This document shows positions 19,281 to 29,413 of a stretch of DNA of 64,000 nucleotides, piece after piece; the stretch's first letter is position 1, and each line of letters begins with the position of its first letter. The notes under the pieces were generated by a model that ran no database searches, had not been told where the DNA came from, and saw nothing but the letters and a program-made list of their open reading frames with translations. The stretch lies in assembly GCA_963713695.1 (NCBI GenBank), contig CAVQMU010000006.1:186001-250000 (forward strand), written 5' to 3'. Source of the stretch: Rhodoblastus sp963713695 (lineage in GTDB: Bacteria; Pseudomonadota; Alphaproteobacteria; Rhizobiales; Beijerinckiaceae). The position numbers were made by a program, and so were the translations under genes.

Positions 19281-20141
19281 ATGGTTCGCAAATTCGACGC
19301 CGCAATCGCCGCGCTGGCCCAGACGCATCCCTCGCTGGCGATTGTCCGCATGGCCGCGCTGTTTGCCGAAGCTGAGGACGAACCCGACCAGGACGCGCTC
19401 GACGATCTTTTCGGCCTGGTCGAGGCCGGCTTTCTGCTGGATGTCCATCCTGAGGAACTTTGGCCGGATTTTTCGCGCGGCCTGATGGCGCGCTCGCCGT
19501 CGCGGATGATCCGCGCCCTTTCCGCTTGCGGCGCCCTGGAGCAGATGATCCCAGAGTCACAGGCGCTGTTCGGCGTTCCGCAGATCGCGGACGAAGCTGT
19601 TCCTGTCGACATCGGCGCGCATCTTCTCAAGGCGATCGACGAGGCGGCGAATTGCGGCGCGCCGCTCGCGGTCCGCTTCGCGTTGCTGGTGATGAATGTC
19701 GGCAAGGCGGATTCGCCGCCCGAGCATCTTCCCTCGCATTACAAGCATGTTCAGCGCGGAATGCCCCGGATCGAGATGATTTGCGACCGCATTTCCGCGC
19801 CCGTTGAATGTCGCGAATTGGCTCTGCTCGCGCTCGCCGAGTGCGAGCGGGTCCATCGCGTGTCCCGCGCCCGCGCCGGCCCCGTCGCCATGATGCTGCA
19901 GCGCCTCGGCGCTTTCGAGGGGACAGAGACCTTCGGACTGCTGATGACGGTCTGCGCCTGCGATTATCGGGCTTTTGGCGACCGCTCCGGACAGGATTAC
20001 CCCAAGGCCGCGCTGCTGCAGATGGCGTTGCAGGCCTGCGCGGGCCTCGAGGCCGCCGACCATGCAGCAGAGACGCTGCATGATATCCGCGCGCAGGCGA
20101 TCGCGCGGGCGTTTCAGTCGCAGCGTTGGTCGGAAGGTTGA
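19281..20141 (+). CDS. Orphan C-terminal half of CCA-adding enzyme, catalytic HD residues lost
   Basis: 286 residues resembling the region after the nucleotidyltransferase domain of E. coli-type Cca. Matching blocks are RMIRALSACGALEQMIPE with ALFGVPQ (Cca: recGAL...PEldaLFGvPq), then AVRFALLVMNVGKADSPPEHLP, VECRELALLALAE, and DYPKAALLQMALQAC. The expected HD pair in LLHDLGK reads LVMNVGK here, so the metal-binding His-Asp is gone. The nucleotidyltransferase motifs (GGxxRD) are absent. It probably has no phosphohydrolase or CCA-adding activity, but may keep tRNA-binding ability. The ATG at 19281 (MVRKFDAA) is preferred over an upstream TTG at 19245. Convergent with tRNA-Trp. Confidence 0.65.
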   Translation: MVRKFDAAIAALAQTHPSLAIVRMAALFAEAEDEPDQDALDDLFGLVEAGFLLDVHPEELWPDFSRGLMARSPSRMIRALSACGALEQMIPESQALFGVPQIADEAVPVDIGAHLLKAIDEAANCGAPLAVRFALLVMNVGKADSPPEHLPSHYKHVQRGMPRIEMICDRISAPVECRELALLALAECERVHRVSRARAGPVAMMLQRLGAFEGTETFGLLMTVCACDYRAFGDRSGQDYPKAALLQMALQACAGLEAADHAAETLHDIRAQAIARAFQSQRWSEG

Positions 20142-20160
20142 CGCGAAGCTGAGCCATTAC

Positions 20161-20236
20161 TGGCAGGAGTGGCAGGGCTCGAACCTGCGACACCCGGTTT
20201 TGGAGACCGGTGCTCTACCAACTGAGCTACACTCCT
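20161..20236 (-). tRNA. trnW: tRNA-Trp (CCA anticodon)
   Basis: A 76-nt cloverleaf on the minus strand. The acceptor stem AGGAGTG pairs with CACTCCT, the D-arm is GCTCAGTTGGTAGAGC, the anticodon stem CCGGT/ACCGG encloses loop CTCCAAA (anticodon CCA), and the T-arm is GCAGGTTCGAGCCCTGC. The 3' CCA is encoded. It lies downstream of tuf on the same strand, the usual tuf-trpT order in this class, though secE-nusG do not follow. Confidence 0.96.
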
Positions 20237-20354
20237 GTGGACCACGCGAAGTGATCGACAGCGGCTTTTAGCCGGATTGCGGGCGTCTAGGCAATACCGG
20301 TCGGAAGGAATTTCAGCTTTTTCACGTCGGCACCCTAAAATTCGCCGTGGCTAC

Positions 20355-20383
20355 AAAAAAGGGAGCCGGAAGGCTCCCTTTTT
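20355..20383. terminator. Bidirectional Rho-independent terminator after tuf
   Basis: Perfect stem GGGAGCC/GGCTCCC with tetraloop GGAA, flanked by six A and five T residues, so it can terminate in either direction. It would end the tuf transcript before tRNA-Trp, implying that the tRNA has its own promoter or is reached by read-through. Confidence 0.88.
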
Positions 20384-20420
20384 CAGTGGCTTGCGCCAAG
20401 TTCTCAATGTTTAAGTTCGA

Positions 20421-20453
20421 TCACTCGATGATCGAGGCGACGACGCCCGCGCC
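20421..20453 (-). pseudogene. Displaced second copy of the tuf 3' end
   Basis: This minus-strand stretch encodes GAGVVASIIE plus stop, exactly the last ten residues of EF-Tu. It lies 41 bp beyond the functional stop. Of its ten sense codons nine differ from the in-gene copy, all at third positions. The displaced copy uses the GC-ending codons favoured elsewhere in tuf, whereas the in-gene copy (GGA, GTG, GTT, ATT, GAA) does not. The displaced copy therefore looks like the original end. Confidence 0.8.
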
Positions 20454-20459
20454 GCAGCA

Positions 20460-20493
20460 GGAGTGCGGTTTCCGCACTCCGTCGTTGCGTCCA

Positions 20494-20514
<21 letters not shown>
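20460..20514. repeat. Two adjacent perfect palindromes at the tuf stop codon
   Basis: First hairpin 20460-20480: stem GGAGTGCGG/CCGCACTCC with loop TTT. Second palindrome 20484-20514: stem GTTGCGTCCATCATT with its exact complement around a single C. The second spans the tuf TGA, so its right arm is coding and its left arm is an inverted copy of the final codons. Together they separate the functional and the displaced tuf ends. Confidence 0.85.
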
Positions 20515-21684
<1,170 letters not shown>

Positions 21685-22077
21685 GGCCCTCGTTCCGAAT
21701 TTCAGGCGGGATATTCCAACGAGGGCGCTCATTAAGCGGGTTTCGGCGCAACTTCAAGAGCCAAATCGCTTTTGCCGCAAGGGCGACGAGCAGCCTTTGA
21801 GGCGCAGCGCCGCGGCGGCGTCCGCGCACTTTCGGCAACGCCCTGTTTTATTGCCATTTTTGCCCAACAAAGACCCCGCGATGGGGGTGCGACAATACGT
21901 AGTTGGCGCAAGCCGGCTTTAAGCTTTGCCGCCGAACGCCCATCTCATTGAACGTCCGTCGCCCCCGCGTCGCGGAGCCGACGTCTTTATGGCGCGCTTA
22001 TGTGCGCCGCCCCTCTTCCCCATCGAAACTTGACGTTAACGGCGCCAGATAAGCAGTCAACACGAAAGGAGAACGCC
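21685..22077. other. 393-bp divergent control region of tuf and kdp
   Basis: No gene is supported. It must hold the tuf promoter (leftward) and the kdp promoter (rightward). A TTGACG hexamer near 22031 lies about 45 bp before the first kdp ORF, but I cannot pair it with a good -10 box. No inverted repeat clearly resembling a KdpE site is recognised. Confidence 0.45.
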
Positions 22078-22161
22078 ATGTCCGATCTCGGCTTCATCGG
22101 CCTCGGCCTCGTCATGCTCGCCGCCTTTGCGCTCTACGCCAAAGCCCTGACCCGCGCCTGA
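22078..22161 (+). CDS. 27-residue single-pass membrane peptide heading the kdp operon
   Basis: The peptide MSDLGFIGLGLVMLAAFALY plus AKALTRA is preceded by an AAAGGAG ribosome site and followed 11 bp later by kdpF. It is one hydrophobic helix with a basic tail. Similar unannotated micro-ORFs precede kdpF/kdpA in other proteobacterial kdp operons; I infer a Kdp-associated small subunit or translational leader. Too short for routine gene callers. Confidence 0.7.
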   Translation: MSDLGFIGLGLVMLAAFALYAKALTRA

Positions 22162-22172
22162 GGAGGATTTTC

Positions 22173-22259
22173 ATGTTCGAGCCTGTCCTCGGCCTCATCG
22201 TTGCGCTCGGCCTCGGCGCCTATCTGGTTTTCGCGCTTCTCAATCCCGAACGATTCTGA
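22173..22259 (+). CDS. kdpF: Potassium-transporting ATPase small subunit KdpF
   Basis: 28 residues, MFEPVLGLIVALGLGAYLVF ending ALLNPERF. A single transmembrane helix with the typical L-x-P-E-x-F tail of KdpF, which stabilises the KdpABC complex. The ribosome site AGGAGG lies 7 bases upstream, and kdpA begins 14 bp downstream. Confidence 0.9.
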   Translation: MFEPVLGLIVALGLGAYLVFALLNPERF

Positions 22260-22273
22260 ACGGGGGACCCATC

Positions 22274-23983
22274 ATGACACTCTCCGGCTGGCTGGAAATC
22301 GGCCTGATTCTCGGCCTTGTCGCGCTGACCACGCGTCCGCTCGGCCTTTACATGGCGCGCGTCTTCTCGGGCGAACGCACATTTCTGACCCCTGTTCTTG
22401 GCCCGGTCGAGCGCGGCTTTTACGCCGCCGCCGGCGTCGCCCCGGAACGCGAGCAGAACTGGCTGTCCTACACATTGGCCATGCTGGCCTTCACGGCCGC
22501 CGGCTTCGTCTCGCTCTACGCCATCCTGCGCCTGCAGGCCTTTCTGCCGCTCAATCCGCAAGGTCTAGACAATGTGCCGCCAGACCTCGCGTTCAACACC
22601 GCCGTCAGCTTCCTGACCAACACCAACTGGCAGGCCTATGCGGGCGAGACCACGATGAGCCATTTTTCGCAGATGGCCGGGCTGACAGTGCATAATTTCC
22701 TCTCTGCCGCCACCGGCATCGCCCTCGCATTGGCGGTGACGCGCGCTTTCGCCCGCGCCAGCGCTTCGACGCTGGGCAATTTCTGGGTCGATGTGACGCG
22801 TTGCACGCTCTATGTCCTGCTGCCCCTCGCCTTCCTGCTGGCGCTCGCCTTCCTTGCGACCGGCGTGCCGCAGACGCTGCAGGCCTCGGTGGACGCGACG
22901 ACGCTCGAAGGCGCGAAGCAAACCATCGCGCTCGGCCCGATGGCGGGACAGGAGGCCATCAAGCAGCTTGGCACCAATGGCGGCGGCTTCTTCAACGCCA
23001 ATGCCGCGCATCCCTTCGAAAACCCGAGCGCTTACGCCAATATCCTGCAGATCTGGTCAATGCTGGCTGTCTCCACCGCCCTGCTGGTCACCTTCGGCAA
23101 GATGGTCGGCTCGGAGCGCCAGGGCTGGGTTCTGGTCCAGGCGGTCGCCATCCTTGTCGTCGCCGGCGCGGGACTGGTCTACTGGGCCGAAACTGCGGGC
23201 AATCCGCTGTTGACCGCGCTCGGACTCGATCCCTCCGGCGGCAATATGGAGGGCAAGGAAGTCCGCTTCGGCGCCGCCATGTCATCGCTTTATGCGGCGG
23301 TGACGACAGGGCTCTCCTGCGGCGCGGTCAACGCCATGCATGATTCGCTGACCCCGATCGGCGGCCTCGTTCCGCTGTTCCTGATCCAGCTCGGCGAAGT
23401 CCTGCCCGGCGGCGTCGGCTCGGGGCTTTATGGGCTGCTGGTCTTCGCCATTCTCTCGGTGTTCATCGCCGGGCTCATGGTCGGGCGCACCCCGGAATTC
23501 CTGGGCAAGAAGATCGAAGCGCGGGAGATCAAGCTCGCGATGCTGGCGGTGCTGATCCTGCCGCTGGCAATTCTCGGCTTTTCCTCGGTCGCGGTCGTCC
23601 TGCCCGTCGCCGTCGCCGGGATCGCCAACAATGGCCCGCACGGCCTCAGCGAGATCCTCTACGCCTATACGTCGGCGACCGGCAACAACGGCTCTGCCTT
23701 CGCAGGACTCTCGGCGAACACGCCCTGGTACAATATCACCACGGGCATCGCCATGATGATGGGGCGCTTCGGCTATGTCGTGCCCGTCATGGCGATAGCC
23801 GGCTCCATCGCCGCCAAGAAGAAGGCGCAGGCCTCGGCGGGAACCTTCCCGACCGAAAGCGGCCTGTTCATCGGCCTGCTGATCGGCGTCATCCTGATCG
23901 TCGGGGGGCTGCAGTTTTTCCCCGCACTCGCCCTCGGACCCATCGTCGAGCAAGCCTTGATGCTCGCGGGCAAGACTTTCTGA
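22274..23983 (+). CDS. kdpA: Potassium-transporting ATPase channel subunit KdpA
   Basis: 569 residues, about ten membrane helices. The four pseudo-repeated K+ selectivity segments are visible: NTNWQAYAGETTMSHF (~residue 116), LGTNGGGFFNANAAHPFENP (~235), TTGLSCGAVNAMHDSLTP (~345) and YTSATGNNGSAFAGL (~465). KdpA binds and conducts K+ in the inner membrane and works with the KdpB ATPase for high-affinity uptake at low K+. Full length and intact, second in a six-gene operon plus leader peptide. Confidence 0.97.
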   Translation: MTLSGWLEIGLILGLVALTTRPLGLYMARVFSGERTFLTPVLGPVERGFYAAAGVAPEREQNWLSYTLAMLAFTAAGFVSLYAILRLQAFLPLNPQGLDNVPPDLAFNTAVSFLTNTNWQAYAGETTMSHFSQMAGLTVHNFLSAATGIALALAVTRAFARASASTLGNFWVDVTRCTLYVLLPLAFLLALAFLATGVPQTLQASVDATTLEGAKQTIALGPMAGQEAIKQLGTNGGGFFNANAAHPFENPSAYANILQIWSMLAVSTALLVTFGKMVGSERQGWVLVQAVAILVVAGAGLVYWAETAGNPLLTALGLDPSGGNMEGKEVRFGAAMSSLYAAVTTGLSCGAVNAMHDSLTPIGGLVPLFLIQLGEVLPGGVGSGLYGLLVFAILSVFIAGLMVGRTPEFLGKKIEAREIKLAMLAVLILPLAILGFSSVAVVLPVAVAGIANNGPHGLSEILYAYTSATGNNGSAFAGLSANTPWYNITTGIAMMMGRFGYVVPVMAIAGSIAAKKKAQASAGTFPTESGLFIGLLIGVILIVGGLQFFPALALGPIVEQALMLAGKTF

Positions 23984-24031
23984 CGCCGCGCGCTCCTGGC
24001 GCGGTCGGCAAAGAAAAAAGGAAGTTTTCGC

Positions 24032-26104
24032 ATGTCCTCCAAGTCGCAAGCCAAACACGCCCTCACGCTGTTTGATCCGGCCATCCTCAGCCAAGCGTCC
24101 CTGGACGCCGTCAAGAAGCTGGCGCCGCAACATCTGGCCGCCAATCCGGTGATTTTCGTCACGGAGGTCGTGGCGGCGCTGGTGACGTTCCTGTGGGCGC
24201 GCTCGCTGTTTGTGGGCGGCGGCGAGCCGTCCTTCTCCGGCCAGATCGCCATATGGCTCTGGTTCACGGTGCTCTTCGCCACTTTTGCCGAAGCTGTCGC
24301 CGAGGGACGCGGCAAGGCGCAGGCGGCCACCCTGCGCGCCACCCGCTCCGACACCATCGCCAAGCGCCTGATGGACCCCACGGGCGAAGCCCATCTCGCC
24401 GCGGTGATCCAGACCGTTCCTGCGCTTGACTTGAAGGTCGGCGACGTCGTGCTGGTTGAGGCGGGCGACCTGATCCCCTCGGACGGCGACATCATCGAAG
24501 GCGTCGCCTCGGTCAACGAGAGCGCCATCACCGGCGAATCGGCGCCCGTGATCCGCGAGGCCGGCGGCGACCGCTGCGCCGTCACGGGCGGCACCACCGT
24601 GCTGTCGGACTGGATCAAGGTCCGCATCACCGCGCAGCCCGGCTCGACCTTCATCGACCGGATGATCGCGCTGGTCGAAGGGGCGGAGCGCCAGAAGACC
24701 CCGAACGAGCTGGCCCTCTCCGTGCTGCTCGCCGGCCTGACCCTGATCTTCCTGATCGCGGTGGTGACGCTCTGGGGCTTCGCGTCCTATTCCGGCGCGA
24801 AGGTGAGCGTCGTCGTGCTGGTGGCCCTGCTGGTCACCCTGATCCCGACGACAATCGGGGGGCTTTTGTCGGCGATCGGCATAGCCGGCATGGACCGTCT
24901 CGTCCGTTTCAACGTGCTGGCCACCTCCGGCCGCGCCGTCGAAGCTGCGGGCGACGTCGACACCCTGCTGCTCGACAAGACGGGAACCATCACCTTCGGC
25001 AACCGCATGGCCAGTGAATTCCTGCCGCTTCCGGGCGTCTCCCCAGGGGAGCTGGCTGAAGCGGCGCTGGCCGCAAGCCTCGGCGACGACACGCCGGAAG
25101 GCCGCTCCATCGTCGCCCTCGCCAAATCCGATTACGGCGCGACCGAACCGAATTTCGGCGCGGAAAAGCCCGTCATTGTGCCATTCGCCGCGCAGACGCG
25201 GCTTTCCGGCGTCGATGTCGGCGGTCGTTCGGTGCGCAAGGGCGCCGTCGAGGCGGTCCAGCGCTTTATCGGCCTTGCGCCGGAGGCGGCGCCGCCGGAG
25301 TTCCGCGCCGGCGTCGAAAAGATCGGCCACAGCGGCGGCACGCCGCTTGCCGTCGCTGACAAAGGCAAGCTTCTCGGCCTCATCCACCTCAAGGACGTGG
25401 TCAAGCCCGGCATTCGCGAACGCTTCGCGGCGTTGCGCGCCATGGGCATCAAGACGGTGATGATCACCGGCGACAATCCGCTGACCGCCGCCTCGATCGC
25501 CACCGAGGCCGGCGTCGACGATTTTCTCGCCGAGGCCACGCCCGAGGACAAGCTGAAGCTGATCCGAAAAGAGCAGACCGGCGGCCGCCTCGTCGCAATG
25601 TGCGGCGACGGCACCAACGACGCTCCCGCCCTCGCTCAGGCCGATGTCGGCGTGGCCATGCAGACCGGCACCCAGGCGGCGCGCGAAGCCGGCAACATGG
25701 TCGATCTCGACAGCGATCCGACCAAGCTCATCGAAGTCGTGGAAATCGGCAAGCAGCTGCTGATGACGCGCGGCTCGCTGACGACCTTTTCCATCGCCAA
25801 CGACGTGGCGAAATATTTCGCCATCCTGCCGGCCTTGTTCGTCGCCACCTATCCCGAACTCGGCGCGCTCAACATCATGCATCTCGCCTCCCCGCAATCG
25901 GCGATCCTCTCGGCGGTGATCTTCAACGCCGTCATCATCGTCGCGCTGATTCCGCTGGCGCTGAAGGGCGTGTCCTATCGCGCCGTCGGCGCCGCTGCGC
26001 TGCTGCGCCGAAACCTGCTGATCTACGGGCTCGGCGGCCTGATCGCGCCGTTCATCGGCATCAAGGCGATCGACCTCGTCGTCGCCGCGCTTCACCTGGC
26101 TTGA
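24032..26104 (+). CDS. kdpB: Potassium-transporting P-type ATPase subunit KdpB
   Basis: 690 residues. P-type ATPase hallmarks in order: actuator loop ESAITGESAPVI (~residue 165), phosphorylation site LLLDKTGTITFG (aspartate ~312), nucleotide domain with KGAVEAVQRFIG, and hinge MCGDGTNDAPALAQADVGVA (~525). Membrane helices lie at the N-terminus, around 225-280 and after ~590. It hydrolyses ATP to drive K+ through KdpA. Located 48 bp after kdpA and 12 bp before kdpC. Confidence 0.97.
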   Translation: MSSKSQAKHALTLFDPAILSQASLDAVKKLAPQHLAANPVIFVTEVVAALVTFLWARSLFVGGGEPSFSGQIAIWLWFTVLFATFAEAVAEGRGKAQAATLRATRSDTIAKRLMDPTGEAHLAAVIQTVPALDLKVGDVVLVEAGDLIPSDGDIIEGVASVNESAITGESAPVIREAGGDRCAVTGGTTVLSDWIKVRITAQPGSTFIDRMIALVEGAERQKTPNELALSVLLAGLTLIFLIAVVTLWGFASYSGAKVSVVVLVALLVTLIPTTIGGLLSAIGIAGMDRLVRFNVLATSGRAVEAAGDVDTLLLDKTGTITFGNRMASEFLPLPGVSPGELAEAALAASLGDDTPEGRSIVALAKSDYGATEPNFGAEKPVIVPFAAQTRLSGVDVGGRSVRKGAVEAVQRFIGLAPEAAPPEFRAGVEKIGHSGGTPLAVADKGKLLGLIHLKDVVKPGIRERFAALRAMGIKTVMITGDNPLTAASIATEAGVDDFLAEATPEDKLKLIRKEQTGGRLVAMCGDGTNDAPALAQADVGVAMQTGTQAAREAGNMVDLDSDPTKLIEVVEIGKQLLMTRGSLTTFSIANDVAKYFAILPALFVATYPELGALNIMHLASPQSAILSAVIFNAVIIVALIPLALKGVSYRAVGAAALLRRNLLIYGLGGLIAPFIGIKAIDLVVAALHLA

Positions 26105-26116
26105 GAGGAGGAGAGG

Positions 26117-26713
26117 ATGCAATATCTTCGTCCCGCAATCGTCATGATCCTGCTGTTCACCGCCCTGACCGGGATCGCCTATCCGCTGGCGCTGACGGGC
26201 ATAGGCGCCGTGCTGTTCCCGTGGCAGGCGAGCGGCGAAATCATCGCACGCGACGGCAAGCCGGTCGGCTCCGCCTTGATCGGCCAGAATTTCGCCTCCA
26301 ATCGCTATTTCCAGCCGCGTCCCTCGGCGACCAACACGCCGGACCCCAAGGATTCAAGCAAGAACATCGACGCGCCCTATAACGCGGCCAATTCCGGCGG
26401 CTCCAATCTCGGCCCGACCAGCAAGGCGCTGGTCGACCGGGTCAAGGCGGCGGTGGACCTGAAGCGGCAGGCCGGCTGGAGCGGCCCCCTTCCCGCCGAC
26501 GCCCTGACAACCTCCGCCTCGGGCCTCGATCCGGAAATATCGCCTGAGAATGCGCTGCTGCAGGCGCCCGACGTCGCCAAGGCGCGCCGGCTTGACGCGG
26601 CAAAGGTGCGCGACCTCGTGCTGGCGCACGTGGAAAAGCCGGTCCTTGGCGTGATCGGCCAGCCGAGGGTCAATGTTCTAGGGCTCAATCTTGCGCTGGA
26701 TGCGTTACACTAG
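26117..26713 (+). CDS. kdpC: Potassium-transporting ATPase subunit KdpC
   Basis: 198 residues with one N-terminal transmembrane helix (AIVMILLFTALTGIAYPLAL) and a periplasmic domain containing GSALIGQNFASNRYFQPRPS, SGGSNLGPTSKAL and the C-terminal VLGVIGQPRVNVLGLNLALD, all typical of KdpC. It has a GAGGAGAGG ribosome site and lies 3 bp before kdpD. KdpC assembles with KdpB and aids K+ or ATP affinity. Confidence 0.95.
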   Translation: MQYLRPAIVMILLFTALTGIAYPLALTGIGAVLFPWQASGEIIARDGKPVGSALIGQNFASNRYFQPRPSATNTPDPKDSSKNIDAPYNAANSGGSNLGPTSKALVDRVKAAVDLKRQAGWSGPLPADALTTSASGLDPEISPENALLQAPDVAKARRLDAAKVRDLVLAHVEKPVLGVIGQPRVNVLGLNLALDALH

Positions 26714-26716
26714 AGC

Positions 26717-29413
26717 ATGGCGACAGATCGCGATCTCGACCGCCGCCCCGATCCGGACGCGCTGCTGGCGCTGGCGGGCCGCGAGGGGCGCGGCAAACTC
26801 AAGGTCTTTCTCGGCGCCGCTCCCGGCGTCGGAAAGACCTATGCCATGCTGCTGGGCGCGCGACGGCTGAAGGCGGAAGGACTCGATGTCGTCATCGGCC
26901 TCGCCGAGACCCATGGTCGCTCGGAAACGGCCGCCCTGCTCGAAGGGCTGGAGACGATTCCGCGCAAAAAGATCGACTATCGCGGCCGGGAAATCGAGGA
27001 ATTCGACATTGACGCGGCGCTGAAACGCAAGCCCGCGCTGATCGTCGTCGATGAGCTCGCCCACACCAATGCGCCGGAAAGCCGGCATCCCAAGCGCTGG
27101 CAGGATGTCGAGGAACTGCTCGACGCCGGCCTCGACGTCTGGACGGCGCTGAACATCCAGCATCTCGAAAGCCTCGCCGACGTGGTCAGCCGCGTCACTG
27201 GCGTCATCGTGCGCGAGACCGTGCCGGACGGCGTGCTGAAGCGCGCCGACGACGTGGTGCTTGTGGACATCACGCCCGACGAGCTGATCCAGCGCCTCAA
27301 CGAGGGCAAGGTCTATCTGCCGCAGACCGCCCGGCGCGCGACGCAGAATTTCTTCACGACACGCAATCTCACGGCCCTGCGCGAACTGGCGCTGCGCCGC
27401 ACCGCCGATCGCGTCGACGACCAGATGGTCGATTTCCTGCGCCTCAACGCCATCGAGGGGCCCTGGGACACGTCCGACCACCTGCTGGTCTGCATCGGCG
27501 CCGATTCGCAGGCGGAAACCGTGGTGCGCTCCGGCGGCCGCCTGGCGACGCGGCTGAACGCCTCCTGGCAAGTCGTCCATGCCGCGCCGCTGGGTCACGA
27601 CGAAAGCGATGTCGACGAAGTGCGCTGCGTCGACGAGGCGTTCCGGCTTGCCGAACGTCTCGGCGCGGAAACGGTTCGGCTCGCTGCTTCGGATCCTGTC
27701 GACGAAATATTGCGGTACGCCCGCCGGGAAAACGTCACCCAGATCATCGTGAGCCGCGCGCCGACCCATTTTTGGCGACGCCTGTTCGGCCGGGATTTCG
27801 CCAGCGAAATGGTGCGGGTGTCAACGGACATACCCGTCTATGTCGTCGGCGCCCCGGAAGCCGCCGCGCCAAGGCTGCACCGTATCCACCTGCCGTCCGT
27901 CGCGCCAAAACGGCTTTCGGCGGGACTTGCCGCCTCAATCGTCGCCGTCGCCCTGGCCGTGCTGGCGGGCAAGGCGCTGAACGCGTGGCTGCATCCGCCC
28001 AATTTGTCGATGGTGTTCCTGCTGGCGGTTCTGGTTTGCGCCGAGCGTTTCGGCCTGTGGTCGGCGATCGCCGCCTCTTTCCTGTCCTTCCTGGCCTTCA
28101 ATTTCTTCTTCATCGAGCCGATCTACACCTTGACCGTCGCCGAGCCCCAGGAGCTGCTGTCGTTGATGGTCTTCCTGGTCGTCGCCGTCCTCACAGGCTC
28201 GCTGGCCGGCCGCGTTCACGACCAGACGGAGGCGGTGCAGGAGCGGGCGCACAACATCGAATTGCTCTACGATTTCTCACGCAAGCTTTCTGCGGCGCCG
28301 AATCTCGACGACGCGCTCTACGCCGCCGCCGCGTATCTCCAAAAGGCGCAGGGCGGACACATCGCCTTCCTGTTGCCCGAAGGCGAGGAATTGCGGCTGG
28401 CGACCGTCTGGCCGCCGATGGACGAATTTTCCGCCGGCGAAATGGGCGCCGCGCGCTGGGCCTATTCGAAGCGCCAGCCGGCCGGCTGGCGCACCGACAC
28501 CCTGCCCAACCTCCCCTTCCAGTTCCGGCCGCTGACGACGCCGCGCGGCGTGGTCGGCGTCTGCGGCTTCCAGCCGAAAGAACCGCATGAGCCTGTGACC
28601 CCCGAGGACGAGCGGGCCTTGACCGCCATGCTGGAGCAGACCGCCATCGCCATCGACCGCTCGCTGCTGGTCGGCGAAGCCGTGCGCAGCGCGGCGCTGG
28701 AACAGAACGAAAAGCTGCGCACCACCCTTTTGTCGTCGCTGTCGCACGATCTGCGCACGCCCTTGTCGTCAATCACCGGCGCCGTCACGACCTTGCGCCA
28801 ACTCGGCGACAGGATGCAACCCGCTGACCGGCAGGACCTGCTGGCGTCGATCGAGGAGGAGGCGGCGCGGCTTTCGCGCTTTGTCGCCAATCTCCTGGAC
28901 ATGTCCAGGCTCGAATCCGGCGCGATAAAAGTCCGGCGCGACTTCCTCGATTCCGCCGAAATCATTCGGACCGCCGTCGAGCGGTGCAAGAAAGTGTTTC
29001 CGAACATGCGGATCGAGACGTCGCTTGCTCCCCGCCTGCCGTTCATTCGCGGCGACGCCGGCCTGCTCGAACAGGTGCTGTTCAATCTGCTCGACAACGC
29101 CCATAAGTATGGCGGCGATACAGGCGTGACTGTGCATGCGCGGCAGGAGGGGCAGGAGGTGGTGATTTCCGTCACGGACGAGGGGCCGGGCATAAAGGCC
29201 GCCGACCTCGACAGGATTTTCGAGAAATTCTATCGCGGCGGCCGCACCGACGGGCGCAAGGCGGGCACCGGCCTTGGCCTGTCGATCTGCAAGGGGCTGG
29301 TGGAGGCCATGGGCGGGCGCATCGAGGCGCAGAGCCCGGCGGTGCGCCGGCGCGGCGCCCGGTTGCTGCTGCGCTTCCCGGCGGCGGCCACCGACGGGGA
29401 GAAGACGGCATGA
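26717..29413 (+). CDS. kdpD: Sensor histidine kinase KdpD
   Basis: 898 residues. The N-terminal KdpD domain has Walker A GAAPGVGKTY and VIVVDELAHTNAPESRHPKR. A Usp-like domain (~250-375) ends DIPVYVVG. A four-helix membrane block follows (~395-500, SMVFLLAVLVCAERFGLWSA), then a GAF region (~515-660), HisKA SLSHDLRTPLSSI (His ~676), and HATPase with NLLDNAHKYGG and GTGLGLSICKGL. It phosphorylates KdpE under K+ limitation. The kdpE ATG overlaps its stop (ATGA). The gene follows kdpC by 3 bp, so structural and regulatory genes are one transcript. Confidence 0.96.
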   Translation: MATDRDLDRRPDPDALLALAGREGRGKLKVFLGAAPGVGKTYAMLLGARRLKAEGLDVVIGLAETHGRSETAALLEGLETIPRKKIDYRGREIEEFDIDAALKRKPALIVVDELAHTNAPESRHPKRWQDVEELLDAGLDVWTALNIQHLESLADVVSRVTGVIVRETVPDGVLKRADDVVLVDITPDELIQRLNEGKVYLPQTARRATQNFFTTRNLTALRELALRRTADRVDDQMVDFLRLNAIEGPWDTSDHLLVCIGADSQAETVVRSGGRLATRLNASWQVVHAAPLGHDESDVDEVRCVDEAFRLAERLGAETVRLAASDPVDEILRYARRENVTQIIVSRAPTHFWRRLFGRDFASEMVRVSTDIPVYVVGAPEAAAPRLHRIHLPSVAPKRLSAGLAASIVAVALAVLAGKALNAWLHPPNLSMVFLLAVLVCAERFGLWSAIAASFLSFLAFNFFFIEPIYTLTVAEPQELLSLMVFLVVAVLTGSLAGRVHDQTEAVQERAHNIELLYDFSRKLSAAPNLDDALYAAAAYLQKAQGGHIAFLLPEGEELRLATVWPPMDEFSAGEMGAARWAYSKRQPAGWRTDTLPNLPFQFRPLTTPRGVVGVCGFQPKEPHEPVTPEDERALTAMLEQTAIAIDRSLLVGEAVRSAALEQNEKLRTTLLSSLSHDLRTPLSSITGAVTTLRQLGDRMQPADRQDLLASIEEEAARLSRFVANLLDMSRLESGAIKVRRDFLDSAEIIRTAVERCKKVFPNMRIETSLAPRLPFIRGDAGLLEQVLFNLLDNAHKYGGDTGVTVHARQEGQEVVISVTDEGPGIKAADLDRIFEKFYRGGRTDGRKAGTGLGLSICKGLVEAMGGRIEAQSPAVRRRGARLLLRFPAAATDGEKTA

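Noticed and set aside
23282..26122. 946-codon minus-strand open frame opposite kdpA/kdpB
   Set aside because: It is the reverse shadow of two well-conserved, intact kdp genes. High-GC coding sequence commonly leaves this frame open.
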